In this document: positions 1-6,135 of the stretch, in pieces
Layout: each line of letters starts with the position of its first letter
Position numbering within the stretch: the stretch's first letter is position 1
DNA from: Eggerthella sp. CAG:368
Lineage (GTDB): Bacteria; Actinomycetota; Coriobacteriia; Coriobacteriales; Eggerthellaceae
DNA length: 6,243 bases
Reading direction: 5' to 3'
Assembly (NCBI GenBank): GCA_000434775.1
Contig: FR895493.1
Span: 106,567 to 112,809 of the forward strand
Notes under the pieces: model-generated
What the model was told of the DNA's origin: nothing
Seen by the model: only the letters and a program-made list of their open reading frames with translations
Database searches by the model: none
Translations under genes and position numbers: made by a program

Positions 1-1488
1 ACGCTCTATCCTGAACTAAAGCAGTCGTCTGAAGATATCGCCGCTGCATCAGAGAAGGTAAATACCGCTACGCAGGATGCTCTCAAAAACTCTGATGAGT
101 ATCGCAAGAGCTTTACTACCAATACGTATCCTGTCATCAATGAGGGAATGATTAAGCTGAGTGCTGCGACAAGCGAGCTCTCGGCAGCCATTTCAAACCA
201 ACAGCTTTTAGTTGATCAAACTTCCACCGTGCTCGATCAGCTTATTTCGGCATTGGGAACTACTTCAACGGCGCTTGGTCAAACGGATGATTTGCTGGCA
301 AGTTTTCAGTCGAGCATTTCTGTCATGCAAACTGATGTTGAAGCACTTACTACTTCAACCGCCCTATCTTCAATCATGGGCGATAATGGTGTCGATCCTG
401 AGAAAATCGCCGACTTCATGCTTTCTCCTACGCAGCTTAAAACAGAATCGCTCTATTCGGTTAATGCATACGGTTCTGCCATGGCGCCATTGTTTATGAA
501 TATGACATTGTGGATTGGTGCTTTTATGCTCTTGGTTATTTTGCGCCAGGAGATTGACGATGAGGGCATCACAAACTTTACTACGCGTCAGCGCTATCTT
601 GCTAAATGGCTCTTTTTTGCTCCTCTTGCTGCGGCGCAGGCTGTTGTTTGCTGTGCGGGTAATTTATTCTTGGGAGTGCAAGCGGTAAGCGTTCCTCTCT
701 TTTTCCTTACGGCGGTGCTTGCCTCGCTCACGTATCTGAGCATTCAATATGCACTCGCTATTACTCTTCAGCATATCGGAAAAGCTCTTTGCGTCATTTT
801 AATTTTTGTTCAAATTCCTGGGGCTACAGGTTTGTATCCTATTGAAATGACACCAGACTTTTTTCAGGCGATTTATCCGCTGTTCCCTTTTACCTATGGT
901 ATCAATGCGTTACGTGAGACCATTGCTGGCTTCTATGGTGCGCAATGGGCATTCTGTGTGGGAATTATGCTGCTCTTTATGGGGATATTCTTTGTTGGTG
1001 CTTTGTTGGCACGCCCATCGTTTGTCAATCTTAATCGAATGTTTTCGAAGCAGATCAAAGAGGCTGACCTTTTCAATGGCGAAGATGTACCCATTCCTGC
1101 ACGTAGGTACCGTACGCGTGAGTTGTTTAGTCGTATTTCCGACGAGGATGAATATCGCGAGCGCATTGCCAAGAGAGTTCAGGAATACCTGGATTTGTAT
1201 CCACGGTTGCGCAAGGGTGCGGTAATTGTAGGTATCGTTGTTCCTATTGTGGTAACGCTGTTTATGTCGCTTTTTGGCGCGGAGAAAGTTGCTCTTTTAA
1301 CCTACTGGCTTATTTGGTTGGTATGCCTAATCGTATTTTTGCTCATTGTTGAATTTACGCGCGATAGGCTTGAACACGAAAGCTCCTTGGTGCTTCTCTC
1401 TAACGAAGAAGTAGACCAGCTGTTTAAAGACAGAAAGGGTTTCCAAGAAACTTCTTCGCTCGGCAAGAAGGAGGATACCGATGCATAA
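1..1488 (+). CDS. YhgE/Pip-family membrane protein, 5' end missing (first of a tandem pair)
   Basis: The reading frame is open from base 1 to TAA at 1486-1488, so this is the last 495 residues of a protein that starts outside the window; the first internal ATG (148) is not its start. Fragment residues 1 to about 150 are Ser/Thr/Ala/Gln-rich, likely helical, and probably extracytoplasmic. The motif YGSAMAPL (157-164) leads into an ABC-2-like block with hydrophobic segments near 165-182, 203-225, 232-252, 259-274 and 318-336. A charged, presumably cytoplasmic stretch (about 340-400) follows, then two further helices (406-426, 431-451) and a charged tail. This architecture matches the YhgE/Pip family, which includes the lactococcal phage infection protein and relatives of the type VII secretion component EsaA/YueB. 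The substrate is unknown. The N-terminal helix that normally defines the family is outside the window, so the family call rests on the C-terminal block and on similarity to the next gene. Confidence 0.85.
   Translation, partial: TLYPELKQSSEDIAAASEKVNTATQDALKNSDEYRKSFTTNTYPVINEGMIKLSAATSELSAAISNQQLLVDQTSTVLDQLISALGTTSTALGQTDDLLASFQSSISVMQTDVEALTTSTALSSIMGDNGVDPEKIADFMLSPTQLKTESLYSVNAYGSAMAPLFMNMTLWIGAFMLLVILRQEIDDEGITNFTTRQRYLAKWLFFAPLAAAQAVVCCAGNLFLGVQAVSVPLFFLTAVLASLTYLSIQYALAITLQHIGKALCVILIFVQIPGATGLYPIEMTPDFFQAIYPLFPFTYGINALRETIAGFYGAQWAFCVGIMLLFMGIFFVGALLARPSFVNLNRMFSKQIKEADLFNGEDVPIPARRYRTRELFSRISDEDEYRERIAKRVQEYLDLYPRLRKGAVIVGIVVPIVVTLFMSLFGAEKVALLTYWLIWLVCLIVFLLIVEFTRDRLEHESSLVLLSNEEVDQLFKDRKGFQETSSLGKKEDTDA
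1465..1480 (+). promoter_or_regulatory. Strong Shine-Dalgarno of the second YhgE/Pip gene
   Basis: AAGAAGGAGG at 1465-1474 is a near-perfect anti-16S match, with a 6-nt spacer to ATG 1481. It lies inside the last codons of the upstream gene and fixes the downstream start. The 8-bp overlap of the two reading frames suggests translational coupling. Confidence 0.85.
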
Positions 1489-3664
1489 TATTTGGTGCCT
1501 CTTTATGGGCGATTTAAAGCGCTTGCGTTCAAATGTAGTGGCTATGGTTATTGCGCTTGGTCTTGTGTTGCTCCCTTCTCTATTTAGTTGGTATAACGTC
1601 TTGGCATGTTGGGACGTGTTTGACAATACGGGCAATATTAAAGTTGCGGTTGCTAATACTGACGAAGGATACCAAAGCGATTTAGTTCCTTTAAAAGCAC
1701 ATCTAGGCGAAGAGGTTGTTTCTTCTCTTCGAGAAAATGACCAGATGAACTGGGTTTTTACTACTGAAGAAGATGCTATAGATGGCGCACGTTCGGGCAA
1801 ATATTACGCCGCGGTGGTTATTCCACCGAGCTTTAGCAAAGATATGATGACGTTCTATTCTGACAACGTAGAGCATGCTCAGTTGATTTATTACAACAAC
1901 GAAAAGAAAAATGTTGTGGCGCCGAAGCTCACTGATCAGGGCGCCGATAAGGTTGCCAATCAGGTAAATAAGGCGTTTATGGAAACCCTTTCAGACGTCG
2001 CGCTTTCGGTAGCTTCTTCTCTCTCTAAATATGCAGATAGCTCTGATGTTAATGGCTCTATTGGGGAACTTGCGGGGCACGTTACCACCATGAGCGATCA
2101 GATGCGCCAGGCTTCAAGGATGCTTTCTACGTATGCCACGCTTTTAGATGCTTCGCAGTCTTTAATTGATGGATCTTCTAATTTGCTTGCTTCTGCTAAA
2201 ACTTCCGCTTCATCGGTGGCAGAATCGGCCAGTAAGAGCAAAGATGCAATATCTTCAATGTCTTCAGCCCTGAATGCTTCATCTGAAGAACTTGGCACAG
2301 CGCTTGAAAAGAGCGCCCAAGGTTATGAGGGCGTAGATGCGGCGATTGAAGAAGCATTCAATTCAACGAAAAATCTTTCTACCGATTCAGCCGCACAGCT
2401 AAGGGCGCAGGCGAGTGCGGTTGGAGAAGAAATAGCAGCAACAGAAAACCTTATTACGGCGCTTGAGGGACTCAAGAATGTTGACTCGCAATATCAGCCC
2501 GTAGTTGATGAATTAATAGCGCGTTTGAATTCATCAGTTTCGCTGCAGAAGAGTTTGCAGGAATCTTTGAACAATGCCGCCCAAAAAATTGAGGACGGAA
2601 CAGCGAATGCAACAAAAGACTACGACGAAATAAAAGCTCTTTCCAAAGAAGCAAACGAGAGCCTGAAACAGCTCGCTTCCGATTGCAACACTGAAATAAA
2701 ACCTACGCTCGATGAGCTAACAAGCGAAGTTTCTTCGATGTCTGAATCGCTTTTGGCAACGGCTCAAAAAATCAGTGCGGTGGGCGATTCTATGAGTGGT
2801 GCATCTGACTCTATTGTTTCGAACATGCAAACTACAAAGAATCGCCTGAATACCACGGCGGCTGATCTCAATACGGCAGCTGACAAACTCACAACGCTTA
2901 GCAAGTCTATAACGGATGCCCTTAATTCAGGGGATATGGACACGCTGCGTCAGGTGCTAAATTCCGATCCCGAATCGCTAGCATCAGCTCTCGCTGCACC
3001 TGTTCAGCTTGATAGGCAAGCAGTGTTTCCAGCCGATAATTTTGGCTCTCAAATGGCTCCTCTCTATACTACTATTGGTGTATGGATTGGCTCTCTTCTG
3101 ATGTTGGTGGCTATTAAGGTTACTGTTTCACGCAAAGCGCGAGAAGATCTTACCAATCCAAAACTTCATCAGCTGTTTCTGGGACGCTTTGGCATATTTG
3201 CGTTCCTGTCTTTCTTGCAAACCACGGTGCTTGCGGTAGGCAACATGCTTTTCCTAGGCGTACAAACCAACGAGCCATTTCTCTATCTCTTGTGCTTCTG
3301 GCTGGCGGGGTTTGTGTTCACATTCATTATCTATACCTTGGTTGTTTCTTTTGCCAATCTTGGCAAGGCTATTGCGGTGTTTTTACTCATTATTCAAATC
3401 ACCAGTGGCGGCGGCAGTTTCCCGCTGCCAATTCTGCCTGATTTCTTCCAGTGGCTTAGCCCCTTCTTGCCGGCAACGCATGTCATTAACGCAATGCGTG
3501 CCGCCATGATGGGCGTGTATCAGGCTGATTTTTGGATTGAAATTGGATACTTGCTTTTGTTCCTGATTCCTTTTGCCTTGCTTGGTTTAGCTTTGCGAAA
3601 GCCCCTGATGAAGTTTCTTCATTGGTATATCGACAAGGTGGAGGAATCAAAGCTCGTTGTGTAG
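1481..3664 (+). CDS. YhgE/Pip-family membrane protein (second of a tandem pair)
   Basis: This is a complete 727-residue protein. Residues 1-18 are a short basic cytoplasmic start with the family-like DLKRLRSN. The first helix is about 19-40 (LGLVLLPSLFSWYNVLACWD), followed by TGNIKVAVANTDEG (50-63), the typical N-terminal Pip signature. Residues about 65-165 form the extracytoplasmic Pip domain. About 165-505 is a long Ser/Ala/Asn-rich region with coiled-coil character. FGSQMAPL (521-528) opens an ABC-2-like block with helices near 529-547, 570-592, 600-625, 628-642 and 683-705, and the re-entrant-looking PDFFQWLSPFLPATHVINAM at 653-672. It ends soon after the last helix, unlike its upstream partner. 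Start chosen by the AAGGAGG site and the 8-bp overlap with the previous gene. Known relatives act at the envelope (phage DNA entry, type VII secretion), but no transported substrate can be read from the sequence. A heteromeric complex with the first protein is inference. Confidence 0.92.
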   Translation: MHNIWCLFMGDLKRLRSNVVAMVIALGLVLLPSLFSWYNVLACWDVFDNTGNIKVAVANTDEGYQSDLVPLKAHLGEEVVSSLRENDQMNWVFTTEEDAIDGARSGKYYAAVVIPPSFSKDMMTFYSDNVEHAQLIYYNNEKKNVVAPKLTDQGADKVANQVNKAFMETLSDVALSVASSLSKYADSSDVNGSIGELAGHVTTMSDQMRQASRMLSTYATLLDASQSLIDGSSNLLASAKTSASSVAESASKSKDAISSMSSALNASSEELGTALEKSAQGYEGVDAAIEEAFNSTKNLSTDSAAQLRAQASAVGEEIAATENLITALEGLKNVDSQYQPVVDELIARLNSSVSLQKSLQESLNNAAQKIEDGTANATKDYDEIKALSKEANESLKQLASDCNTEIKPTLDELTSEVSSMSESLLATAQKISAVGDSMSGASDSIVSNMQTTKNRLNTTAADLNTAADKLTTLSKSITDALNSGDMDTLRQVLNSDPESLASALAAPVQLDRQAVFPADNFGSQMAPLYTTIGVWIGSLLMLVAIKVTVSRKAREDLTNPKLHQLFLGRFGIFAFLSFLQTTVLAVGNMLFLGVQTNEPFLYLLCFWLAGFVFTFIIYTLVVSFANLGKAIAVFLLIIQITSGGGSFPLPILPDFFQWLSPFLPATHVINAMRAAMMGVYQADFWIEIGYLLLFLIPFALLGLALRKPLMKFLHWYIDKVEESKLVV

Positions 3665-3864
3665 TAATGCGGCAATGCAGCTGTTTTTTTGGTAGCTGCT
3701 TGATTCAGTAGTCGAATATCTTGTTTAGATGGTTTCAGAGTTGTGCGTCAATAAGGTGAGTTCGATTTCGATTAAGTTGTTCGGAAATTCCGGACAACTG
3801 TCACAGATGGAGCAGCTTGCGATGTGGCTTATTGTTGGCTCAAAGTTGTCATCGAACGAAACTC
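3665..3864. other. Convergent intergenic spacer
   Basis: This 200-bp gap separates the YhgE/Pip gene (+) from the permease gene (-). I see no convincing coding frame. It contains a small inverted repeat with a T-tract in its loop (GCAGCT 3677-3682 / AGCTGC 3694-3699) and a longer hairpin at 3776-3798. A third, imperfect 12-bp repeat (3829-3840 / 3867-3878) reaches into the end of the permease gene. None is a textbook terminator with a trailing T-run. Confidence 0.6.
3776..3798. terminator. Candidate bidirectional terminator hairpin
   Basis: GTTGTTCGG (3776-3784) pairs with CCGGACAAC (3790-3798) as a 9-bp stem with one G-U pair and a 5-nt AAATT loop. It lies between the ends of two convergent genes, where a shared terminator would be expected. 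There is no T-run on either side, so it may instead be a transcript 3'-end stabiliser or an operator-like palindrome. Confidence 0.35.
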
Positions 3865-4644
3865 TTAGCCGCCAATAACTTCGATAATCGTCTTGATTAA
3901 GAAAATCGAGAGCACCACCAGCATAATGGGCTTAACAATGCGGGTGCCCTTGTTGGTGAAAAGCTTTACCCCTACCCAAGCGCCTGCCATATTGAACAGT
4001 CCCGCAACAATACCAAGAAGCAGCCACACTTGCCCGTTTAACAGGAAAACCGCCAACGCGGAAAGATTGGTGGAAAGGTTAACTGCTTTGGTGGTTCCAG
4101 CGGCATCATGCAAATGCAGGTGCGCAATACCCGAAAAGGCAAGCATTAAAAACGTTCCTGTACCGGGACCATAAAAACCATCATATACACCCATTGCCAA
4201 AGCAATTGCTGCACATAAAGCAATGTTTTTGATGCTGGCAGGAGATTGGGTGGTGATTTCCATCGAATGGCTGCGAATAAGATAGAGTGCCGTCAATGGA
4301 ATAACAATCATCATCACAATGCGCAGAACATCGTCGCTAATCAGCAGCGCTATATTTGCCCCAATGGCAGCTCCGGCAATAGCGGTAATCACACAGGGAA
4401 CAGCCCGTCGAGCTTTGATGAAGCCTTGTTTGGCAAAACGATACGTTGCCAAGGTTGTTCCCATGCTAGAAGCAAGCTTGTTAGTCCCAAGGGCGGTATG
4501 GACAGGAATGCCCGTCATGAAAAAAGCGGGAAGGGAAATAAGCCCTCCTCCTCCCGCAATGGCATCAATAGCACCTGCAAGAAAAGCGAATGGACACACA
4601 ATTAAAAACGGGACAATGATGTCTAAAGGTATGCTTTCAAGCAT
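3865..4644 (-). CDS. TauE/SafE (TSUP) family permease, YfcA-like
   Basis: This 259-residue protein is almost entirely hydrophobic, with about eight predicted helices (near 10-30, 83-103, 106-123, 138-152, 158-175, 193-210, 211-229, 237-256), the usual TSUP length. The two family half-repeats are clear: GAIDAIAGGGGLISLPAF (24-41) followed by GTNKLASSMGT (53-63), and GVYDGFYGPGTGTF (152-165) followed by KAVNLSTNLSAL (186-197). Members are membrane permeases linked to export or uptake of sulfite, sulfoacetate, taurine or other small organic anions; the substrate here cannot be told from sequence. ATG 4644 is the only sensible start, because the next Met is at residue 43, after the first conserved motif. 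The ribosome site is only a weak purine run (AAAGAAAG). It lies downstream of, and on the same strand as, the pyridoxal kinase gene, but a 138-bp gap holds a likely promoter, so it is probably at least partly independently transcribed. Confidence 0.9.
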   Translation of the reverse strand: MLESIPLDIIVPFLIVCPFAFLAGAIDAIAGGGGLISLPAFFMTGIPVHTALGTNKLASSMGTTLATYRFAKQGFIKARRAVPCVITAIAGAAIGANIALLISDDVLRIVMMIVIPLTALYLIRSHSMEITTQSPASIKNIALCAAIALAMGVYDGFYGPGTGTFLMLAFSGIAHLHLHDAAGTTKAVNLSTNLSALAVFLLNGQVWLLLGIVAGLFNMAGAWVGVKLFTNKGTRIVKPIMLVVLSIFLIKTIIEVIGG

Positions 4645-4672
4645 GGGTTTCTTTCTTTTTTTGGTGATAGTA

Positions 4673-4716
4673 ATTAAGCCTTCGGCTTGCCGTTACGACA
4701 ATACCAAAGGCTTAAT
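4673..4716. repeat. 8-bp perfect inverted repeat ATTAAGCC/GGCTTAAT
   Basis: The half-sites are at 4673-4680 and 4709-4716. The distal half overlaps the predicted -10 box of the permease promoter and the other half falls in its 5' leader. A shorter hairpin, AAGCC-TTC-GGCTT (4676-4688), competes with it. It could be an operator or alternative leader RNA structures; function is not established. Confidence 0.5.
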
Positions 4717-4740
4717 AGTTCTACATTACGGTGACGGCAA
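4687..4740. repeat. 7-bp perfect inverted repeat TTGCCGT/ACGGCAA
   Basis: The half-sites are at 4687-4693 and 4734-4740. They are interleaved with the ATTAAGCC/GGCTTAAT repeat in the order A-B-A'-B'. The distal half covers the predicted -35 box of the permease promoter. Confidence 0.45.
4712..4740 (-). promoter_or_regulatory. Candidate sigma-A-type promoter of the permease gene
   Basis: On the - strand TTGCCG (4740-4735) is followed after exactly 17 bp by TATTAA (4717-4712), each matching 4 of 6 consensus bases. Transcription would begin near 4705, giving a leader of about 60 nt before ATG 4644. Both boxes coincide with half-sites of the two inverted repeats. Confidence 0.4.
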
Positions 4741-4766
4741 AAGGAAACATTAAGCTTTCTTTTGCC
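4736..4766 (-). terminator. Candidate stem-loop after the pyridoxal kinase gene
   Basis: On the - strand GGCAAAAGAAA and TTTCCTTTTGCC form an 11-bp stem with one bulged C and an 8-nt loop (GCTTAATG), starting 16 nt past the kinase stop codon. There is no T-run after it, so a role as terminator or attenuator is tentative. Its distal arm overlaps the predicted -35 box of the permease promoter. Confidence 0.4.
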
Positions 4767-4782
4767 TTGGGCTTTAAGCGTT

Positions 4783-5658
4783 CTAGGAAAGAAGCGCTGC
4801 AACTTTGCCCAACAGAGGCTCAAAGCTTACGCCACGGCTCATGAAGTTTGGCTGTTCGAGGGTTACGATCATAGCGTCATGAACAAATTTTCCTGCGAAA
4901 TCAACACTTGTAACCACGTCTTTTCCAGCCATGATGGCAGCAGTTAAGCAGGAGCAGAACAGATCTCCTGTTCCGTGGAGCATAAAGGGCAACTTTTCTT
5001 CAATGAGCTCTGTCAAAGGAGTGTTGCGGCCAGCAACATAATTGCGAATGTAGCCATCTTCGCGGTCAACACCCTTGATAACGACATTTTTTGCACCGCG
5101 ATTACGCAACATGTTAATTATGCTCTCAACTTCTTCATTGCTGATGTTTTGGCCAGGATAATCAATACCCAAAATAAGAGATGCTTCCGTTAGGTTTGGC
5201 GTAAGAATGTCAGCACCATCAGCAAGGTTTGCCATAGAATCACAAAGCTCTTTGGTGTAAGTAGGATACATCTTTCCGTTGTCACCCATAACGGGGTCAA
5301 CAATGCGCAGAGCATTAGGATGTGTGTGGTATAGGCGCTGAATGCTCTCTACCTGCTCGGGTGCACCGAGAAATCCCGAATAAACAGCATCAAGCTCAAT
5401 ATCAACTTTTTCCCACGCATCAAGGTAAGCGGGTAACATCTCTGTAGTGTCATGCATTGACCAGAAAGGAAATGCGGTGTGGGAAGAAAAAAGACCCGTT
5501 GGAACAGGACAAACATCGCAGCCGCCAGCTGAAATGACAGGAATCGCAACACCGAGTGAGCATTTTCCGTATCCACATAAATCGTGTACAGCGCCAATGC
5601 GCGGAATGTAGTCGGGGCGTTCGTTGCGATCAAATAAAGGCTGGCTGTTCAGGCTCAT
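4783..5658 (-). CDS. pdxY: Pyridoxamine/pyridoxal kinase (PdxY-like, ribokinase superfamily)
   Basis: This 291-residue cytoplasmic enzyme is of normal family length. The family phosphorylates pyridoxal, pyridoxamine or pyridoxine at the 5'-hydroxyl using ATP, in the vitamin B6 salvage route to PLP. Visible motifs: the N-terminal substrate region with HDLCGYGKCSLGVAIPVISA (25-44) and PVPTGLFSSHT (51-61); DPVMGDNGKMY (121-131), the kinase D-P-V-x-G-D signature; TPNLTEA (153-159); and HGTGD (228-232), the anion hole with catalytic Asp232. Cys28, Cys33, Cys47 and Cys50 make the N-terminal region unusually Cys-rich. ATG 5658 is preceded by a purine-rich site (AAGAAAGAAG) and is the only Met before the conserved start of the fold. 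A related activity such as hydroxymethylpyrimidine kinase is possible in this superfamily, but the N-terminal motif fits PdxK/PdxY better than ThiD. The next gene downstream is the TSUP permease. Confidence 0.92.
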   Translation of the reverse strand: MSLNSQPLFDRNERPDYIPRIGAVHDLCGYGKCSLGVAIPVISAGGCDVCPVPTGLFSSHTAFPFWSMHDTTEMLPAYLDAWEKVDIELDAVYSGFLGAPEQVESIQRLYHTHPNALRIVDPVMGDNGKMYPTYTKELCDSMANLADGADILTPNLTEASLILGIDYPGQNISNEEVESIINMLRNRGAKNVVIKGVDREDGYIRNYVAGRNTPLTELIEEKLPFMLHGTGDLFCSCLTAAIMAGKDVVTSVDFAGKFVHDAMIVTLEQPNFMSRGVSFEPLLGKVAALLS

Positions 5659-5816
5659 AGGTTCTTCTTTCTTGTGAGTTTGCAGATGCTAATAAGAGTA
5701 TTCCGCCTGCTGGTTAAATCAAGTGGATTTTTCACAAGAGCGGAAAAGGTACGTAGTTGAAATGGTCAGGTTCGCAGAGATGCCAAGAACCCTTAAAACT
5801 TAAAGGAGCTTCAGTG
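5659..5816. other. Intergenic region upstream of the pyridoxal kinase gene
   Basis: This 158-bp non-coding stretch lies between two same-strand (-) genes. It holds a possible promoter for the kinase and a nested inverted repeat, TTCCGC (5701-5706) / GCGGAA (5740-5745) outside AAATC (5716-5720) / GATTT (5726-5730). A weak AT-rich hairpin near 5790-5806 follows the small membrane protein gene. I see no strong T-run terminator. Confidence 0.5.
5695..5722 (-). promoter_or_regulatory. Possible promoter of the pyridoxal kinase gene
   Basis: On the - strand TTGATT (5722-5717) is followed after 16 bp by TACTCT (5700-5695). The -35 is fair and the -10 weak. The distance to ATG 5658 (about 30 nt of leader) is reasonable. 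The -35 sits inside the nested inverted repeat of this spacer. Confidence 0.3.
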
Positions 5817-6008
5817 CTACTCTTCCGAGTCGTCCTCATCGTCAAAGCGCTGTTCATCAGTCTTTTCTCCACGATCTTTAAAGGTTTTCTTGGTTTTGCG
5901 CTCACTTACGAAAGCGAAAATGATACTGAAAACAAAACCGCAACCAATAAGGCAAGCGATTCCCTCGTACGTTTCAAAAAGAAAGTGGTATATCTCGTTG
6001 AAATCCAT
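5817..6008 (-). CDS. Small single-helix membrane protein with acidic tail (hypothetical)
   Basis: This is a complete 63-residue ORF. Residues 1-13 are short and mildly acidic, about 14-34 form one hydrophobic helix (GIACLIGCGFVFSIIFAFVS), 37-48 are strongly basic (ERKTKKTFKDRGEK), and the end is almost all acidic (DDEDDSEE, 56-63). By the positive-inside rule the C-terminal tail should be cytoplasmic. ATG 6008 has a good ribosome site (AAAGGAA, 3 nt before the start codon), which supports it over overlapping frames. It is transcribed divergently from serS. I do not recognise a function; it resembles small uncharacterised proteins (DUF6724-like, by recall only) seen in Coriobacteriia. It could serve as a small membrane subunit or adaptor, but nothing in the sequence shows a partner. 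Confidence 0.75.
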   Translation of the reverse strand: MDFNEIYHFLFETYEGIACLIGCGFVFSIIFAFVSERKTKKTFKDRGEKTDEQRFDDEDDSEE

Positions 6009-6135
6009 GCGTTCCTTTCACGGATTTGTTGTTGGTTCGATGCGGCAGAACTCCGCGTGTCAATCATTGTAGAGTATACTAACGCTATCAATTCAAGGAT
6101 GGAAATAATCCAATCAACACGTTGAAAGGTAAGCC
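6009..6135. promoter_or_regulatory. Divergent promoter region between the small membrane protein and serS
   Basis: This 127-bp region must contain the promoters for both flanking genes. AGTATACT (6073-6080) is a perfect palindrome, so a -10-like TATACT occurs on both strands (6075-6080 on +, 6078-6073 on -). Neither has an obvious TTGACA-like -35 at 17 bp. A short GCGG/CCGC hairpin (about 6042-6056) lies in the 5' leader of the small membrane protein. No T-box-like leader is seen ahead of serS; the space is too short. Confidence 0.45.

Noticed and set aside
148..150. ATG 148 as the start of the first YhgE/Pip gene
   Set aside because: The frame is open upstream to base 1 with the same Ser/Ala-rich composition, so the gene begins outside the window.
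1327..1800. 157-codon - strand ORF across the junction of the two YhgE/Pip genes
   Set aside because: It is antisense to two strong coding frames and has no ribosome site or domain.
2098..3000. Repetitive-looking Ser/Ala codons in the second YhgE/Pip gene, checked as possible tandem repeats
   Set aside because: The stretch is low-complexity coiled-coil-like protein without a regular repeating unit at the DNA or protein level.
3829..3878. Imperfect 12-bp inverted repeat TTATTGTTGGCT / AGCCGCCAATAA
   Set aside because: It has one mismatch, one G-U pair and a 26-nt loop, overlaps the permease stop codon and lacks a T-run, so it is too weak to call a terminator.
4246..4753. Overlapping + strand ORFs of 119 and 144 codons
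   Set aside because: Both lie antisense to the well-supported TSUP permease, and their composition reflects the reverse complement of that gene.
5757..6125. 122-codon + strand ORF opposite the small membrane protein
   Set aside because: It has no properly spaced ribosome site, runs antisense to a better-supported ORF and across the serS promoter region, and has no recognisable protein pattern.
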